From JACKHO01 sp041398745 (GTDB lineage: Bacteria > Planctomycetota > Planctomycetia > Planctomycetales > Planctomycetaceae): a DNA stretch of 64,000 nt. A program made the position numbers and the translations under genes. This document shows positions 26,908 through 34,776 of this stretch, in pieces. Within the stretch, counting starts at the first letter, position 1, and each line of letters begins with the position of its first letter. The stretch is from contig JAWKUB010000004.1 in the NCBI GenBank assembly GCA_041398745.1, positions 434,001 to 498,000 on the forward strand, given 5' to 3'. The notes beneath the pieces were generated by a model. That model had not been told where the DNA came from. It was given only the letters and a program-made list of their open reading frames with translations, and made no database searches.

Positions 26908-27486
26908 TCACTCTGTTTCGTACGCCTCACCATAATCATCCTTGGTGACCGGAAACGTCGGCGGGGGATGGTTGCCGCATGCCCAATCGCGTGGATACAC
27001 ACCTGCTCCCACCCACCGATGAAAGCTGGATGGCTCCCAATCACTCGGACATTTTACGAGCTTATGTTTGACCGGGTTGAAGTGAACGTAATCAAAGTGG
27101 GTTTCAAAATCATCTTCGTCCTCAATCGTATGCTCCCAGAAACGTCGTTGCCACACCCCGCGTCGCCCCTCACGCCGCTTACCGGCGGAAACTTCGTAAT
27201 CCTGACCGCCGTCCGCCAGGAATCGCTTCGTGAAATTCATTTTGATGACGCTCCACCGACCGGAGTAATCGTCATCTCCTGGTGGTAACGTCCAAATGGC
27301 ATGCAAATGATCGGGCAACAGGACAACGGCATTCATTTCAAATGGCCAGTCACACTGGCACTCACGCATGACCTCACCAAGTAACGTCCGATTTGCCTCG
27401 ACATGAAACAACCTGCGCCGTCGATGAGTCACGACGGTGAAGAAGAACGTTCCGCCCGGAACATGGGCACGGCGATAATTTGGCAT
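26908..27486 (-). CDS. REP-associated tyrosine transposase (Y1_Tnp family)
   Basis: The 192-residue single-strand transposase carries the HUH metal motif in LLPDHLHAIW and, in the following helix, HFDYVHFNPVKH with the tyrosine expected for strand cleavage. The N-terminus MPNYRRAHVPGGTFFFTVVT is typical of RAYT proteins, which act on palindromic REP sequences, usually without forming an active insertion sequence. The two REP elements that bracket the gene in opposite orientation are its likely substrates. The gene appears intact. The group II intron begins 46 bases upstream of its start. Confidence 0.9.
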   Translation of the reverse strand: MPNYRRAHVPGGTFFFTVVTHRRRRLFHVEANRTLLGEVMRECQCDWPFEMNAVVLLPDHLHAIWTLPPGDDDYSGRWSVIKMNFTKRFLADGGQDYEVSAGKRREGRRGVWQRRFWEHTIEDEDDFETHFDYVHFNPVKHKLVKCPSDWEPSSFHRWVGAGVYPRDWACGNHPPPTFPVTKDDYGEAYETE

Positions 27487-27500
27487 CCCTGCAAGATAGC

Positions 27501-27531
27501 AATACAGGAAGGCAGGCGGGAGCCGGCCCTA
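27501..27531. repeat. REP element, right of the transposase, inverted
   Basis: AATACAGGAAGGCAGGCGGG then AGCCGGCCCTA. Read on the minus strand it matches the left element in most positions (TAGGGC.GGCTCC.GCCTGCC, then TTCCTG). The group II intron starts at the next base. Confidence 0.8.
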
Positions 27532-28005
27532 GTGCGCCTGTGAGTGTGTTTGGTTTGAGAGGTGTAAGTCCTCTTCAGGTAGACGTTCTCCGGCCTGTAT
27601 CTGACAGTAACTGCGTCTTGGTGACAAGGGGTGGGAAGCAACTGGAGGAGAAGGAATAGTCCGTAACGAATGTGAACTCGATTTGGCCTTGGATTGGCAG
27701 CGAGCCTGCTAGGGAATGGCGAAGCTCAGATGGACAATCGTCCTTGTCCGTGACGCTGAGGGGTAGCGTGTGAAAGCGATCACGGAGTCGCCTGGGTTGT
27801 TAGAGACGGAATGTTCGGAAGGCCAAACACATGAAGCAGGGAGACCTGTTCGCGGTCAGTGGGTGTTCATGTGCCGTCACCCCGATTCGTCGGGAACTCG
27901 TGTACGAAGAGCCGCGCGAGCAGGAGTCAGAGTGTCCATAGTAGCGAGGAAACGGGGTAACGCCCGGGGAGCAAAGGGACACAGGAAGGTGGATTCGGAA
28001 CGTTC

Positions 28006-29346
28006 ATGACGATGCAAAATCAATCAGCACCAGTATCCGGTGACGGTCCTCGTGACCGGATTAAACCGGCTGAAGATGTTCGGCTCCGCTGGAGTTGGAC
28101 GGAAGCTTCGGTGTGGACTCCCCGAATGTTGACGGCTCTCGAACAGAGAGTGAAAGGAGGCAAATGGTTCAGCCTGATGGATAAGGTCTTCTCCGAAGAG
28201 AACCTCTTCTGGTCTTGGGTGCAGGTCGCCCAGAACAAAGGGTCTGCTGGAGTGGACCATGTGTCGATTGATGAATTCGCCAAGCGGCTCAGCCCGAACC
28301 TGAAGCGTTTGACCCAGACCTTGCGGGAGAACACCTATCAACCGCAGGACGTCAAACGAGTCTGGATTCCGAAGCCGGGTTCGAAAGAACAACGACCTTT
28401 AGGAATCCCGACGGTTCGAGACCGAGTCGTGCAGACGGCACTTCGCAACGTCGTCGAACCAATCTTCGAGAAAGACTTCGCCGAACACAGTTATGGCTTC
28501 CGTCCTGGACGGGGTTGTAAGGATGCACTGCGGCGAGTCGATCAACTGATGAAGAGCGGTTACCGTTATGTTGTGGATGCTGACCTCCAATGTTACTTCG
28601 ACACGATTCCTCACGAGAAGTTGATGGATCGCATCAAAGACAAGATCAGCGACGGTCGTGTGCTGTCGTTGATCGAAATGTTCCTTAGGCAAGGCGTACT
28701 GGATGCTTGCAATCGCTGGACTCCCGAAACGGGTAGCCCTCAAGGTGCAGTCATCTCACCCTTGTTGAGCAACATTTATCTCAATCCTCTCGACCACCTG
28801 ATGGTTGATCAGGAGTACGAGATGGTGCGTTATGCAGATGATTTCGTGATTTTATGTCGAACTGCTGAGGCAGCAGAAGCTGCGTTGGGCCTGGTCAAGC
28901 AATGGACAACCGACAACGGTTTAACATTGCATCCAGAGAAAACACGCATCGTCGATGTCGATGCAGAGAGCTTTGATTTTCTGGGATATACGTTCTTTGG
29001 CGAGCATCGCTGGCCGAGAAAGAAAAGCCTGAAGAAGCTCAAAGACACGCTCAGGCACAAGACGAAACGTGCCAACGGTCACAGCTTGCAATACCTCATC
29101 AACGATGTGAATCGATCGCTCCGTGGGTGGTTTGCCTACTTCAAACACTCTCACAAATGGACGTTCCCTCGCATCGATTCGTGGCTGCGCATGCGCCTGC
29201 GTTCGATCCTGCGCAAACGCGCCGGTCGCTCAGGTCGCGGTCGTGGATGGGATCATCACCGCTGGAAGAATTCCTTCTTTGCCGACCACGGGTTGTTCAA
29301 CCTGACAACAGCCCATGCGTTCGCCTGTCAATCCTCTTCGAGGTAA
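28006..29346 (+). CDS. ltrA: Group II intron reverse transcriptase/maturase (no endonuclease domain)
   Basis: The 446-residue protein provides splicing and reverse-transcription activity for its host intron. RT motifs in order: GSAGVD (79-84), IPKPGSKEQRPLGIPTVRDR (121-140), YGFRPGRG (163-170), DADLQCYFDTI (191-201), GSPQGAVISPLLSNIYL (243-259) and the catalytic YADD (276-279). Domain X follows (NDVNRSLRGWFAYFKHSH and the basic R-rich part). The protein ends soon after with no HNH endonuclease, so insertion would need another primer source. ATG at 28006 or 28012 are both possible starts. It looks intact. Confidence 0.93.
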   Translation: MTMQNQSAPVSGDGPRDRIKPAEDVRLRWSWTEASVWTPRMLTALEQRVKGGKWFSLMDKVFSEENLFWSWVQVAQNKGSAGVDHVSIDEFAKRLSPNLKRLTQTLRENTYQPQDVKRVWIPKPGSKEQRPLGIPTVRDRVVQTALRNVVEPIFEKDFAEHSYGFRPGRGCKDALRRVDQLMKSGYRYVVDADLQCYFDTIPHEKLMDRIKDKISDGRVLSLIEMFLRQGVLDACNRWTPETGSPQGAVISPLLSNIYLNPLDHLMVDQEYEMVRYADDFVILCRTAEAAEAALGLVKQWTTDNGLTLHPEKTRIVDVDAESFDFLGYTFFGEHRWPRKKSLKKLKDTLRHKTKRANGHSLQYLINDVNRSLRGWFAYFKHSHKWTFPRIDSWLRMRLRSILRKRAGRSGRGRGWDHHRWKNSFFADHGLFNLTTAHAFACQSSSR

Positions 29347-29360
29347 AACCACCAACCGGA

Positions 29361-29437
29361 GAGCCGTGTGCGAGAAACCCGCACGCACGGTTCGGAGGGA
29401 GGGGAGACTCAACTCAATGAGTCTTCCCTACCCCTAT
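29361..29437 (+). ncRNA. Group II intron domains V and VI
   Basis: GAGCCGTGTGCG..GAAA..CGCACGCACGGTTC (29361-29394) forms the catalytic domain V hairpin. The next stem (AGGGGAGACTC pairing with GAGTCTTCCCTACCCC) is domain VI, with unpaired adenines in AACTCAAT near its tip and a candidate branch A in the stem. Confidence 0.85.
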
Positions 29438-30282
29438 CCAGAACTGCGGAGCAATTTCATTTCCACGGTACTGCCATCCGACCGCTGTTTAACGAGAGAT
29501 AGCAGTCTATGAGTCACCGGCGAGAACAGTTCGCGTAGTGCCGTATCATCGGAAACGGAATATGTAACGACATGGTCGGCGGGTCGTAGTTGCTCGATTG
29601 GCGTCAGGTTGACATCACCATGCACCAATGTCCCTGCGACGAAGCAGGAGGAGCAGTCTTTCTTTTGGCTGACCGGTTTCTTCGGGGCGGGTTTCGAGGA
29701 TTTCGGCAGTGCGCCGCAGCCTTTGACGGTGGTGCAGCCGACTTTGCCGCCGGAACTGGGAGCTTCGCCGGCCTCGCCATCGTGCCTGGTTTCGGAACTG
29801 GGGAGATCGATGGGGCAGGAGGGGCCGTCGTCGGTGGCGGCAGGGTCTTGCCGCTTGTCTTTGCCGCCGAAGAGCTTCTTCAGCCAGCACATAATGACCG
29901 ACATGATTTTCTTAAGGGTCTTAGAAATGAATTCCCACAATCCCTGCACCCAGCATTTGACCTTGCAGACAATGCCCTTCAGCCCAAACACGGTGGCCAC
30001 ACCGAGCAGCAGCGGCCCAATGAACCCGGCGATGATATCGACCAGCTTACTCACCAGCCCCTCAACGCCACTGCAATCTCCCTTCTTGAGCTTGCGTACG
30101 GCTTCGAGCAGCCAGCCAAAGAACCCCTGAGCATCACCACAAATTCCGACGAGGGTTTTGAGCAGGTCGACCACAAACTGAATCAGCGCCGCCGGCCAAC
30201 CAACAATCGCCGCAGCCGCCTGGGCTCCGGAAACCTCCTTTTTCACCGATCTTAAGCCCAATTCTTTGTAAGAACTCCCCAC
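29434..30282 (-). CDS. Truncated Hint-domain (pretoxin-type) protein, N-terminal part
   Basis: The 282-codon frame starts at GTG 30282. The N-terminal half has several hydrophobic or amphipathic helices (VVDLLKTLVGICG, IIAGFIGPLLLGVATVFGL). A low-complexity linker follows, then at residue about 215 the Hint start CFVAGTLVHGDVNLTPIEQL..ADHVVTYS, with the catalytic cysteine and block A. The frame stops at the intron junction (MKLLRSSG, stop) just before the expected TxxH block B, so autoprocessing and any C-terminal toxin are lost. Hint domains of this type release toxins in polymorphic secretion systems. The start lies 30 bases from the divergent sigma-factor start; the protein is probably non-functional. 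Confidence 0.65.
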   Translation of the reverse strand: MGSSYKELGLRSVKKEVSGAQAAAAIVGWPAALIQFVVDLLKTLVGICGDAQGFFGWLLEAVRKLKKGDCSGVEGLVSKLVDIIAGFIGPLLLGVATVFGLKGIVCKVKCWVQGLWEFISKTLKKIMSVIMCWLKKLFGGKDKRQDPAATDDGPSCPIDLPSSETRHDGEAGEAPSSGGKVGCTTVKGCGALPKSSKPAPKKPVSQKKDCSSCFVAGTLVHGDVNLTPIEQLRPADHVVTYSVSDDTALRELFSPVTHRLLSLVKQRSDGSTVEMKLLRSSG

Positions 30283-30312
30283 ATTGTGGATGATGCCATG
30301 CAGGAGAACCGC

Positions 30313-30927
30313 ATGGCACAGTTTCCAGAGACCAGTTTGAGCCTCATTACGCAGGTGAAAGACCCGGCTAACGGTGCGGCGTGGGTGGAGTTTCTGGAGT
30401 TGTACGAGCCCGTGGTTTACCGCATGGCGCGGGGCAGGGGGCTGCAGGACGCTGACGCCCAGGACATTGTTCAGCAGGTGTTCGCTTCCATCGCAGGGGC
30501 CGTCGACCGCTGGACGGCCGGGAATGATCGACCACCGTTCCGGGCCTGGCTGACGACCATTGTCCGTAACGCCATTAACAAACTGCTTTCACGCCTGCCG
30601 CGCGACCGTGCCTCGGGGGGATCATCCGTCCTCCAGCGGCTCCACTCGGAACCGAATCCTGGCGACATCACAGCGGAAATTGCGGTCGAAACGCGGCGGC
30701 AAATTGTATTTCACGCCTGCGAACTCATCCGCCACGAATTCAGCGAGGCAACGTGGCACGTCTTCTGGCAAACCGCCGTTGAAGGCGTTTCCGTCGCCGA
30801 AGTCGCAAAGTCTTCGGGCAAATCGTCGGGAGCCATTTACGTGGCGAAGTACCGGGTGATTGCCCGGCTGAAAGAGTCAATTTCCCATATGACCACTGAC
30901 TGGGATCCCGGACAGGTGACCTCATGA
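30313..30927 (+). CDS. ECF-type RNA polymerase sigma factor
   Basis: ATG at 30313 has AGGAG six bases upstream, giving 204 residues. Region 2 is LYEPVVYRMARGRGLQDADAQDIVQQVF, with the core-binding and -10-recognising helices; region 4 is VEGVSVAEVAKSSGKSSGAIYVAKYRVIARLKESI, a helix-turn-helix for the -35 element. It ends in an ATGA overlap with the kinase gene, so the two are coupled. In planctomycetes such sigma factors are often controlled by a co-encoded kinase. The target promoters are unknown. Confidence 0.9.
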   Translation: MAQFPETSLSLITQVKDPANGAAWVEFLELYEPVVYRMARGRGLQDADAQDIVQQVFASIAGAVDRWTAGNDRPPFRAWLTTIVRNAINKLLSRLPRDRASGGSSVLQRLHSEPNPGDITAEIAVETRRQIVFHACELIRHEFSEATWHVFWQTAVEGVSVAEVAKSSGKSSGAIYVAKYRVIARLKESISHMTTDWDPGQVTS

Positions 30928-33677
30928 CCAATCACCTCGACCACTGCCTCACCGACGAGCAACTGCGTCAACTCGCAGATGACGCGGCACAGTTCGACCT
31001 CGACGGCGTCGAACAACATTTGGACGGCTGTCCCGACTGCTGCTCACGCCTGGGAGCCATCGAGCAGGATGCTGAGTGGTGCGAAGAAATTCTGCCTGTG
31101 CTGCGCGACGCAGAGACTCTTCAGGAATTCCACGTCAGCGAGACGGGGCACGATTTAGACACTCAAGCTGCCCTGCGGCTGCTCGGTCCCACCGACGAGC
31201 CACAATACCTGGGTCGGATTGGCACCTACGAAGTTACCGGTGTCGTCGGCAGCGGCGGAATGGGAATTGTCTATAAGACGTTTGATCGTTCCCTCGACCG
31301 CTTTGTGGCCATCAAAATGATGCATCCCCACCTGGCGACTTCAGCGGCCGCACGACAACGTTTCGCCCGTGAGGCGAAAGCCGCCGCAGCGGTCATCGAT
31401 GATCACGTTCTCCCCATCTACAGCGTCGACCAGTGGCAGAACGTGCCTTACCTTGTCATGCAGTATTCGGGTGGAACGACTCTGGAAAAACGCGTGGCAA
31501 CGCAAGGGCCGCTCGACATTCCCGAGGTGCTACGGATTGCCATGCAAACCGCGCATGGCCTCGCGGCGGCCCACGCTCAGGGACTCGTTCACCGTGACGT
31601 CAAACCATCCAACATTCTCATCGACGGAACCGTCGAACGCGCTCTGCTGACCGATTTCGGTCTCGCCCGCGCCGTTGATGACGGTTCCATGACCCGCACC
31701 GGCATGATTGCCGGCACGCCGCAATACATGTCGCCCGAGCAGGCGCATGGTGATCAACTCGACCATCGCAGTGATTTGTTCAGCCTCGGCAGCGTGATGT
31801 ACTACATGCTCACTGGGCGTTCACCGTTCCGGGCCGAAACCACCATGGGCGTCCTCAACCGCATCGGGCATGATGATCCCCGGTCACTGCGGTCCATTAA
31901 TCCCCAAGTTCCTGTGTGGCTGGAAGACATCGTCCTGCGGCTGTTGGAAAAGAAGAGTGACCAACGTTTCCAGTCGGCCCAGGAGGTCGCCGAATTGCTC
32001 GGCAAATGGCTGGCACATTTGCAGCAACCTCAGAACGTCGCCCCTCCAACCGAAGCGGCAACGGCATCGTCTCGCGGCGTCAACAAGCAGCCGTCGTCGA
32101 CATGGCAGCGATATCTCTGCGGAGCGTTCGTCGTTCCCACCATCATTGCAGCGGCCGTCTTGCTCTACATCGAAACAGGGAAGGGGACGCTGAAAATCGA
32201 GAACAACTCCAACGCCGCCGTCCCCATTCGCATTCTGAAGAACAACAAAACGGTGAAGGAACTCACAGTGTCGACGGCGGGAGCCACCACGCGGCTTTTG
32301 GCTGGCGAATACATCATCGAAATCGAGGGCAATGCCACTGAGTACAAACTCGCTGGAAATGAAGTGACACTTTCGCGCGGCAACGAATGGTTCGCCCGCA
32401 TTGAGTTGGCCCCTCCTGTAACGGAATCCAACGCGGCCTCTTCGATAATCCCCCAAGACGAAGATATTGCCGCACTATCTGACAACTCTGACTGGCCACG
32501 CTTCGAGAAGACCAACGTGGCGGACCTGCGGCGAAATCCCGACTCGAATCCCGACTTGGATTGCCTCATTCGTGTTGATTTCGACAGTGAAGAGGGAATC
32601 AACTGGCTGTTCAGTGATAATCCTGTTCGCAGAGAACCAATCGGCCCATTCTGCGTCGACAACATTTCGAAGGTCAGTTTGGCGCAACTTATCGATGATG
32701 ACGGCCGCCGCATCCAAATGGCCCTAAGACTTGAATGTGGCGACGTCAAAGAAGGAATTTGGATGTGCCTTGAGGGACGGCGTATTGTGGTAAACGTTAC
32801 GCAGGAGGACTTCGACTATGTTTGCGCCGGCAATTTGCTGACCAAGGTGGTGTACCTGACGCGAGGGGTGAATGACGAGGAATTTGGAGTACTGGAAACC
32901 ATTGCGTCTTCGCGACTACAGCCAGGAGTTGATCCTCTAGCCGAAGCCGACCGGCGTGGCTTTCCACTCGTTTCCGCAACATTCAGTCAGAGACAGGCGA
33001 ACTTGAATGAGAGTGACCGTTCGGGCTTACACGAAGCCCACGACGTCGATGCAATTCAAACTCACTCTCCCATCAAGTCAGGTCCATCATTGCGTCAACT
33101 CATCGAGGGTCGGCAACTTGAACCGCTTGGACGCTTCCGACAGAAGCTGGAAACGGACGCACCCATTCGCATTGCCGGAAAGCTCGGGGAAGTCGTCCTC
33201 CGTCCCGGCGACACGCGTCTCGTTGAATTGCCGAATCCGGTCCTGGAGTTTTATTGGAGCCAGGAGGGATTCAAACCCAGTGAGGGTCTGGCTGACTTTG
33301 AAGCATTCAACTTCGTGCTCTTTGAATGGGAAACGAACGGTGCGTTCACCGCTACGGCTTATCGCTCACCAATTCATCGATCCCTGACCACCGGCGACGT
33401 CGAATGGAGGCAGGCACAATCTTTGCTGAACCAGTTGCTGCTGAAAGAGCAACTGGCCAACTTAGATCGTATTAAACACCTGAAACTCGCCGAACTAGGT
33501 CGCAAAGAAATTCAACTTGCCAGCGATTCACCGGTCTTTCTGACAGGAACGGAAACGGTCATTCGCCGCGGTGAATCGATACTCGTCAAACTTGCGTTCC
33601 CAAGGTTGGCGGCACGCTGGACGCAGGAGAAATCGAAACGCAGCTTCATGCTGCAGGACACCATCGAGTTCGATTAG
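30924..33677 (+). CDS. Membrane Ser/Thr protein kinase with N-terminal zinc-finger-like anti-sigma motif, ended by in-frame TAG
   Basis: The 917-residue product begins with an H-x3-C-x2-C motif (H32, C36, C39) like the zf-HC2 of anti-sigma factors. The kinase domain follows: GSGGMG loop (109-114), catalytic Lys131, HRDVKPSN (223-230), DFG (244-246) and GTPQYMSPEQ. A transmembrane helix lies near 396-416, then a PEGA-like and repeated beta-rich outer part. The repeats show PNPVLEFYW and the FEWETNGAFTATAYRSP unit. The protein stops at TIEFD just where the next repeat should continue, and the same frame goes on after the TAG (33681-34511). It is coupled to the upstream sigma factor. Confidence 0.88.
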   Translation: MTNHLDHCLTDEQLRQLADDAAQFDLDGVEQHLDGCPDCCSRLGAIEQDAEWCEEILPVLRDAETLQEFHVSETGHDLDTQAALRLLGPTDEPQYLGRIGTYEVTGVVGSGGMGIVYKTFDRSLDRFVAIKMMHPHLATSAAARQRFAREAKAAAAVIDDHVLPIYSVDQWQNVPYLVMQYSGGTTLEKRVATQGPLDIPEVLRIAMQTAHGLAAAHAQGLVHRDVKPSNILIDGTVERALLTDFGLARAVDDGSMTRTGMIAGTPQYMSPEQAHGDQLDHRSDLFSLGSVMYYMLTGRSPFRAETTMGVLNRIGHDDPRSLRSINPQVPVWLEDIVLRLLEKKSDQRFQSAQEVAELLGKWLAHLQQPQNVAPPTEAATASSRGVNKQPSSTWQRYLCGAFVVPTIIAAAVLLYIETGKGTLKIENNSNAAVPIRILKNNKTVKELTVSTAGATTRLLAGEYIIEIEGNATEYKLAGNEVTLSRGNEWFARIELAPPVTESNAASSIIPQDEDIAALSDNSDWPRFEKTNVADLRRNPDSNPDLDCLIRVDFDSEEGINWLFSDNPVRREPIGPFCVDNISKVSLAQLIDDDGRRIQMALRLECGDVKEGIWMCLEGRRIVVNVTQEDFDYVCAGNLLTKVVYLTRGVNDEEFGVLETIASSRLQPGVDPLAEADRRGFPLVSATFSQRQANLNESDRSGLHEAHDVDAIQTHSPIKSGPSLRQLIEGRQLEPLGRFRQKLETDAPIRIAGKLGEVVLRPGDTRLVELPNPVLEFYWSQEGFKPSEGLADFEAFNFVLFEWETNGAFTATAYRSPIHRSLTTGDVEWRQAQSLLNQLLLKEQLANLDRIKHLKLAELGRKEIQLASDSPVFLTGTETVIRRGESILVKLAFPRLAARWTQEKSKRSFMLQDTIEFD

Positions 33678-33680
33678 ATT

Positions 33681-34511
33681 TTGTGCGAGTGGCAACTCGA
33701 TGGGACGTTCATTGCGAAGGCTTACCGGTCGCCGAGGTTGGATAGCAAAAACTCCGCTGAACAATCCTCGGCCGCCCGTATCGACAACGAGCAAGGCGTT
33801 CGCGAATTACTGCAAGCATTTAATCGTTCCGAAGCTGACTACACGCCCTGCGTCATTGATTACCGCATTTGGGTGACCAAGCCATCGCAGGCCGAGGAAG
33901 AAATCCTCGATTCATTTGGGTTCGCGCATTCTGCCCAGGAATTCACCTGCCGCTATGAATTCGACGGAAAGCAGGCCCACAACAAAATCATCGGATATAC
34001 CGTGAAACGCAAGCCAGCTGAAATTCCTGGCTGGCTCAAGCAGGATTCAAGCGAGGAGCCCAGGACACCGTTCCAACTCAACTTTCACTTTGGCCACAAT
34101 TCAAAGTCGCCGCTGCATTGGGACGAATTACAGAAGAACGCAGGCCAAATGAAATACGTCCAGGATGCATCAAATCCGCAAAGCAAGTCGTCACCTCGGC
34201 TTTATTGGGAAACCAAACGTGACGGATTGCATGTTCAAATGCAACTGGGGTTTGACGGCCAACAGAACCGCTGGGTCCCGTCTCTGGTCAGATCGCGGAT
34301 GGTTGCCCCCGAGATTCCAGGTGAGGGAATGGCTTTCGAAAACCAGGTCGAGAAATGGGACGTCGACTCACTGGGCATTCCCCGCATGGTCAGCGGAACT
34401 TCCCGTTGGATTGTCAATAACGACGGGAAGGAATCAGAAGTCACTTGGAACTGGCACATCGACTCTGCTGAATTTGGAGCAGCCGCGGGGCCAGACAGAC
34501 CTCAGCCGTAA
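33681..34511 (+). CDS. Detached C-terminal part of the kinase gene (same frame, after TAG)
   Basis: It reads on in the same frame as the kinase, directly after its TAG at 33675-33677. The first residues, CEWQLDGTFIAKAYRSP, match the kinase internal repeat FEWETNGAFTATAYRSP, so this is the rest of the last repeat plus about 250 further residues rather than an independent gene. No ribosome site precedes the TTG at 33681. The rest is a soluble beta-rich region, predicted to be outside the membrane if joined to the kinase; no family recognised. It may be unexpressed, or made only by stop readthrough. Confidence 0.6.
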   Translation: MCEWQLDGTFIAKAYRSPRLDSKNSAEQSSAARIDNEQGVRELLQAFNRSEADYTPCVIDYRIWVTKPSQAEEEILDSFGFAHSAQEFTCRYEFDGKQAHNKIIGYTVKRKPAEIPGWLKQDSSEEPRTPFQLNFHFGHNSKSPLHWDELQKNAGQMKYVQDASNPQSKSSPRLYWETKRDGLHVQMQLGFDGQQNRWVPSLVRSRMVAPEIPGEGMAFENQVEKWDVDSLGIPRMVSGTSRWIVNNDGKESEVTWNWHIDSAEFGAAAGPDRPQP

Positions 34512-34542
34512 GTGGGGCCCCCTTTAACCAATTTCAAATCCC

Positions 34543-34565
34543 GGTGGTACAGACATTGCTTTCCG
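34543..34565. repeat. Degenerate family A repeat
   Basis: GGTGGTACAGACATTGCTTT: the left arm is kept and the right arm has decayed. The rest of the 34512-34776 spacer shows no gene. Confidence 0.45.
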
Positions 34566-34776
34566 CGATTACCTGGACAATAAATCGAAATCATTGTGGT
34601 ATTGAGACAGCCGCCGGCCAGGCTAAGCTGTCAAGTAAGAAACTCCGGGCAAAATTATTTTGTAAAGTTGTCGCACGAAAGGTTATTGACACCGTCAATT
34701 CCATGAGTAGCCTTAAGCGAGTCTGACGGGGCTTTCGTCCCCAAGACAAGTCAACTCAAACAATGCGAGGCTACTC

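Larger units (their letters stand above)
27532..29437 (+). mobile_element. Group II intron with maturase ORF
   Basis: The 5' end is GTGCGCC at 27532, a standard group II start, followed by about 470 bases of structured RNA (domains I-III and the start of IV) without another gene. The RT/maturase ORF lies in domain IV, then domains V and VI. The 3' boundary is set near 29437 from the end of domain VI and is uncertain by a few bases. The intron lies directly against the right-hand REP hairpin on one side and the truncated Hint gene on the other, and is oriented opposite to both flanking genes. Confidence 0.85.

Noticed and set aside
29590..30255. Plus-strand open frame of 221 codons over the Hint gene
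   Set aside because: The minus strand carries the recognisable Hint block CFVAGTLV and hydrophobic helices; the plus frame is low complexity.
24545..30282. Single Hint gene split by inserted DNA
   Set aside because: Both fragments contain their own version of the strand before block B, and these differ, so they come from two genes.
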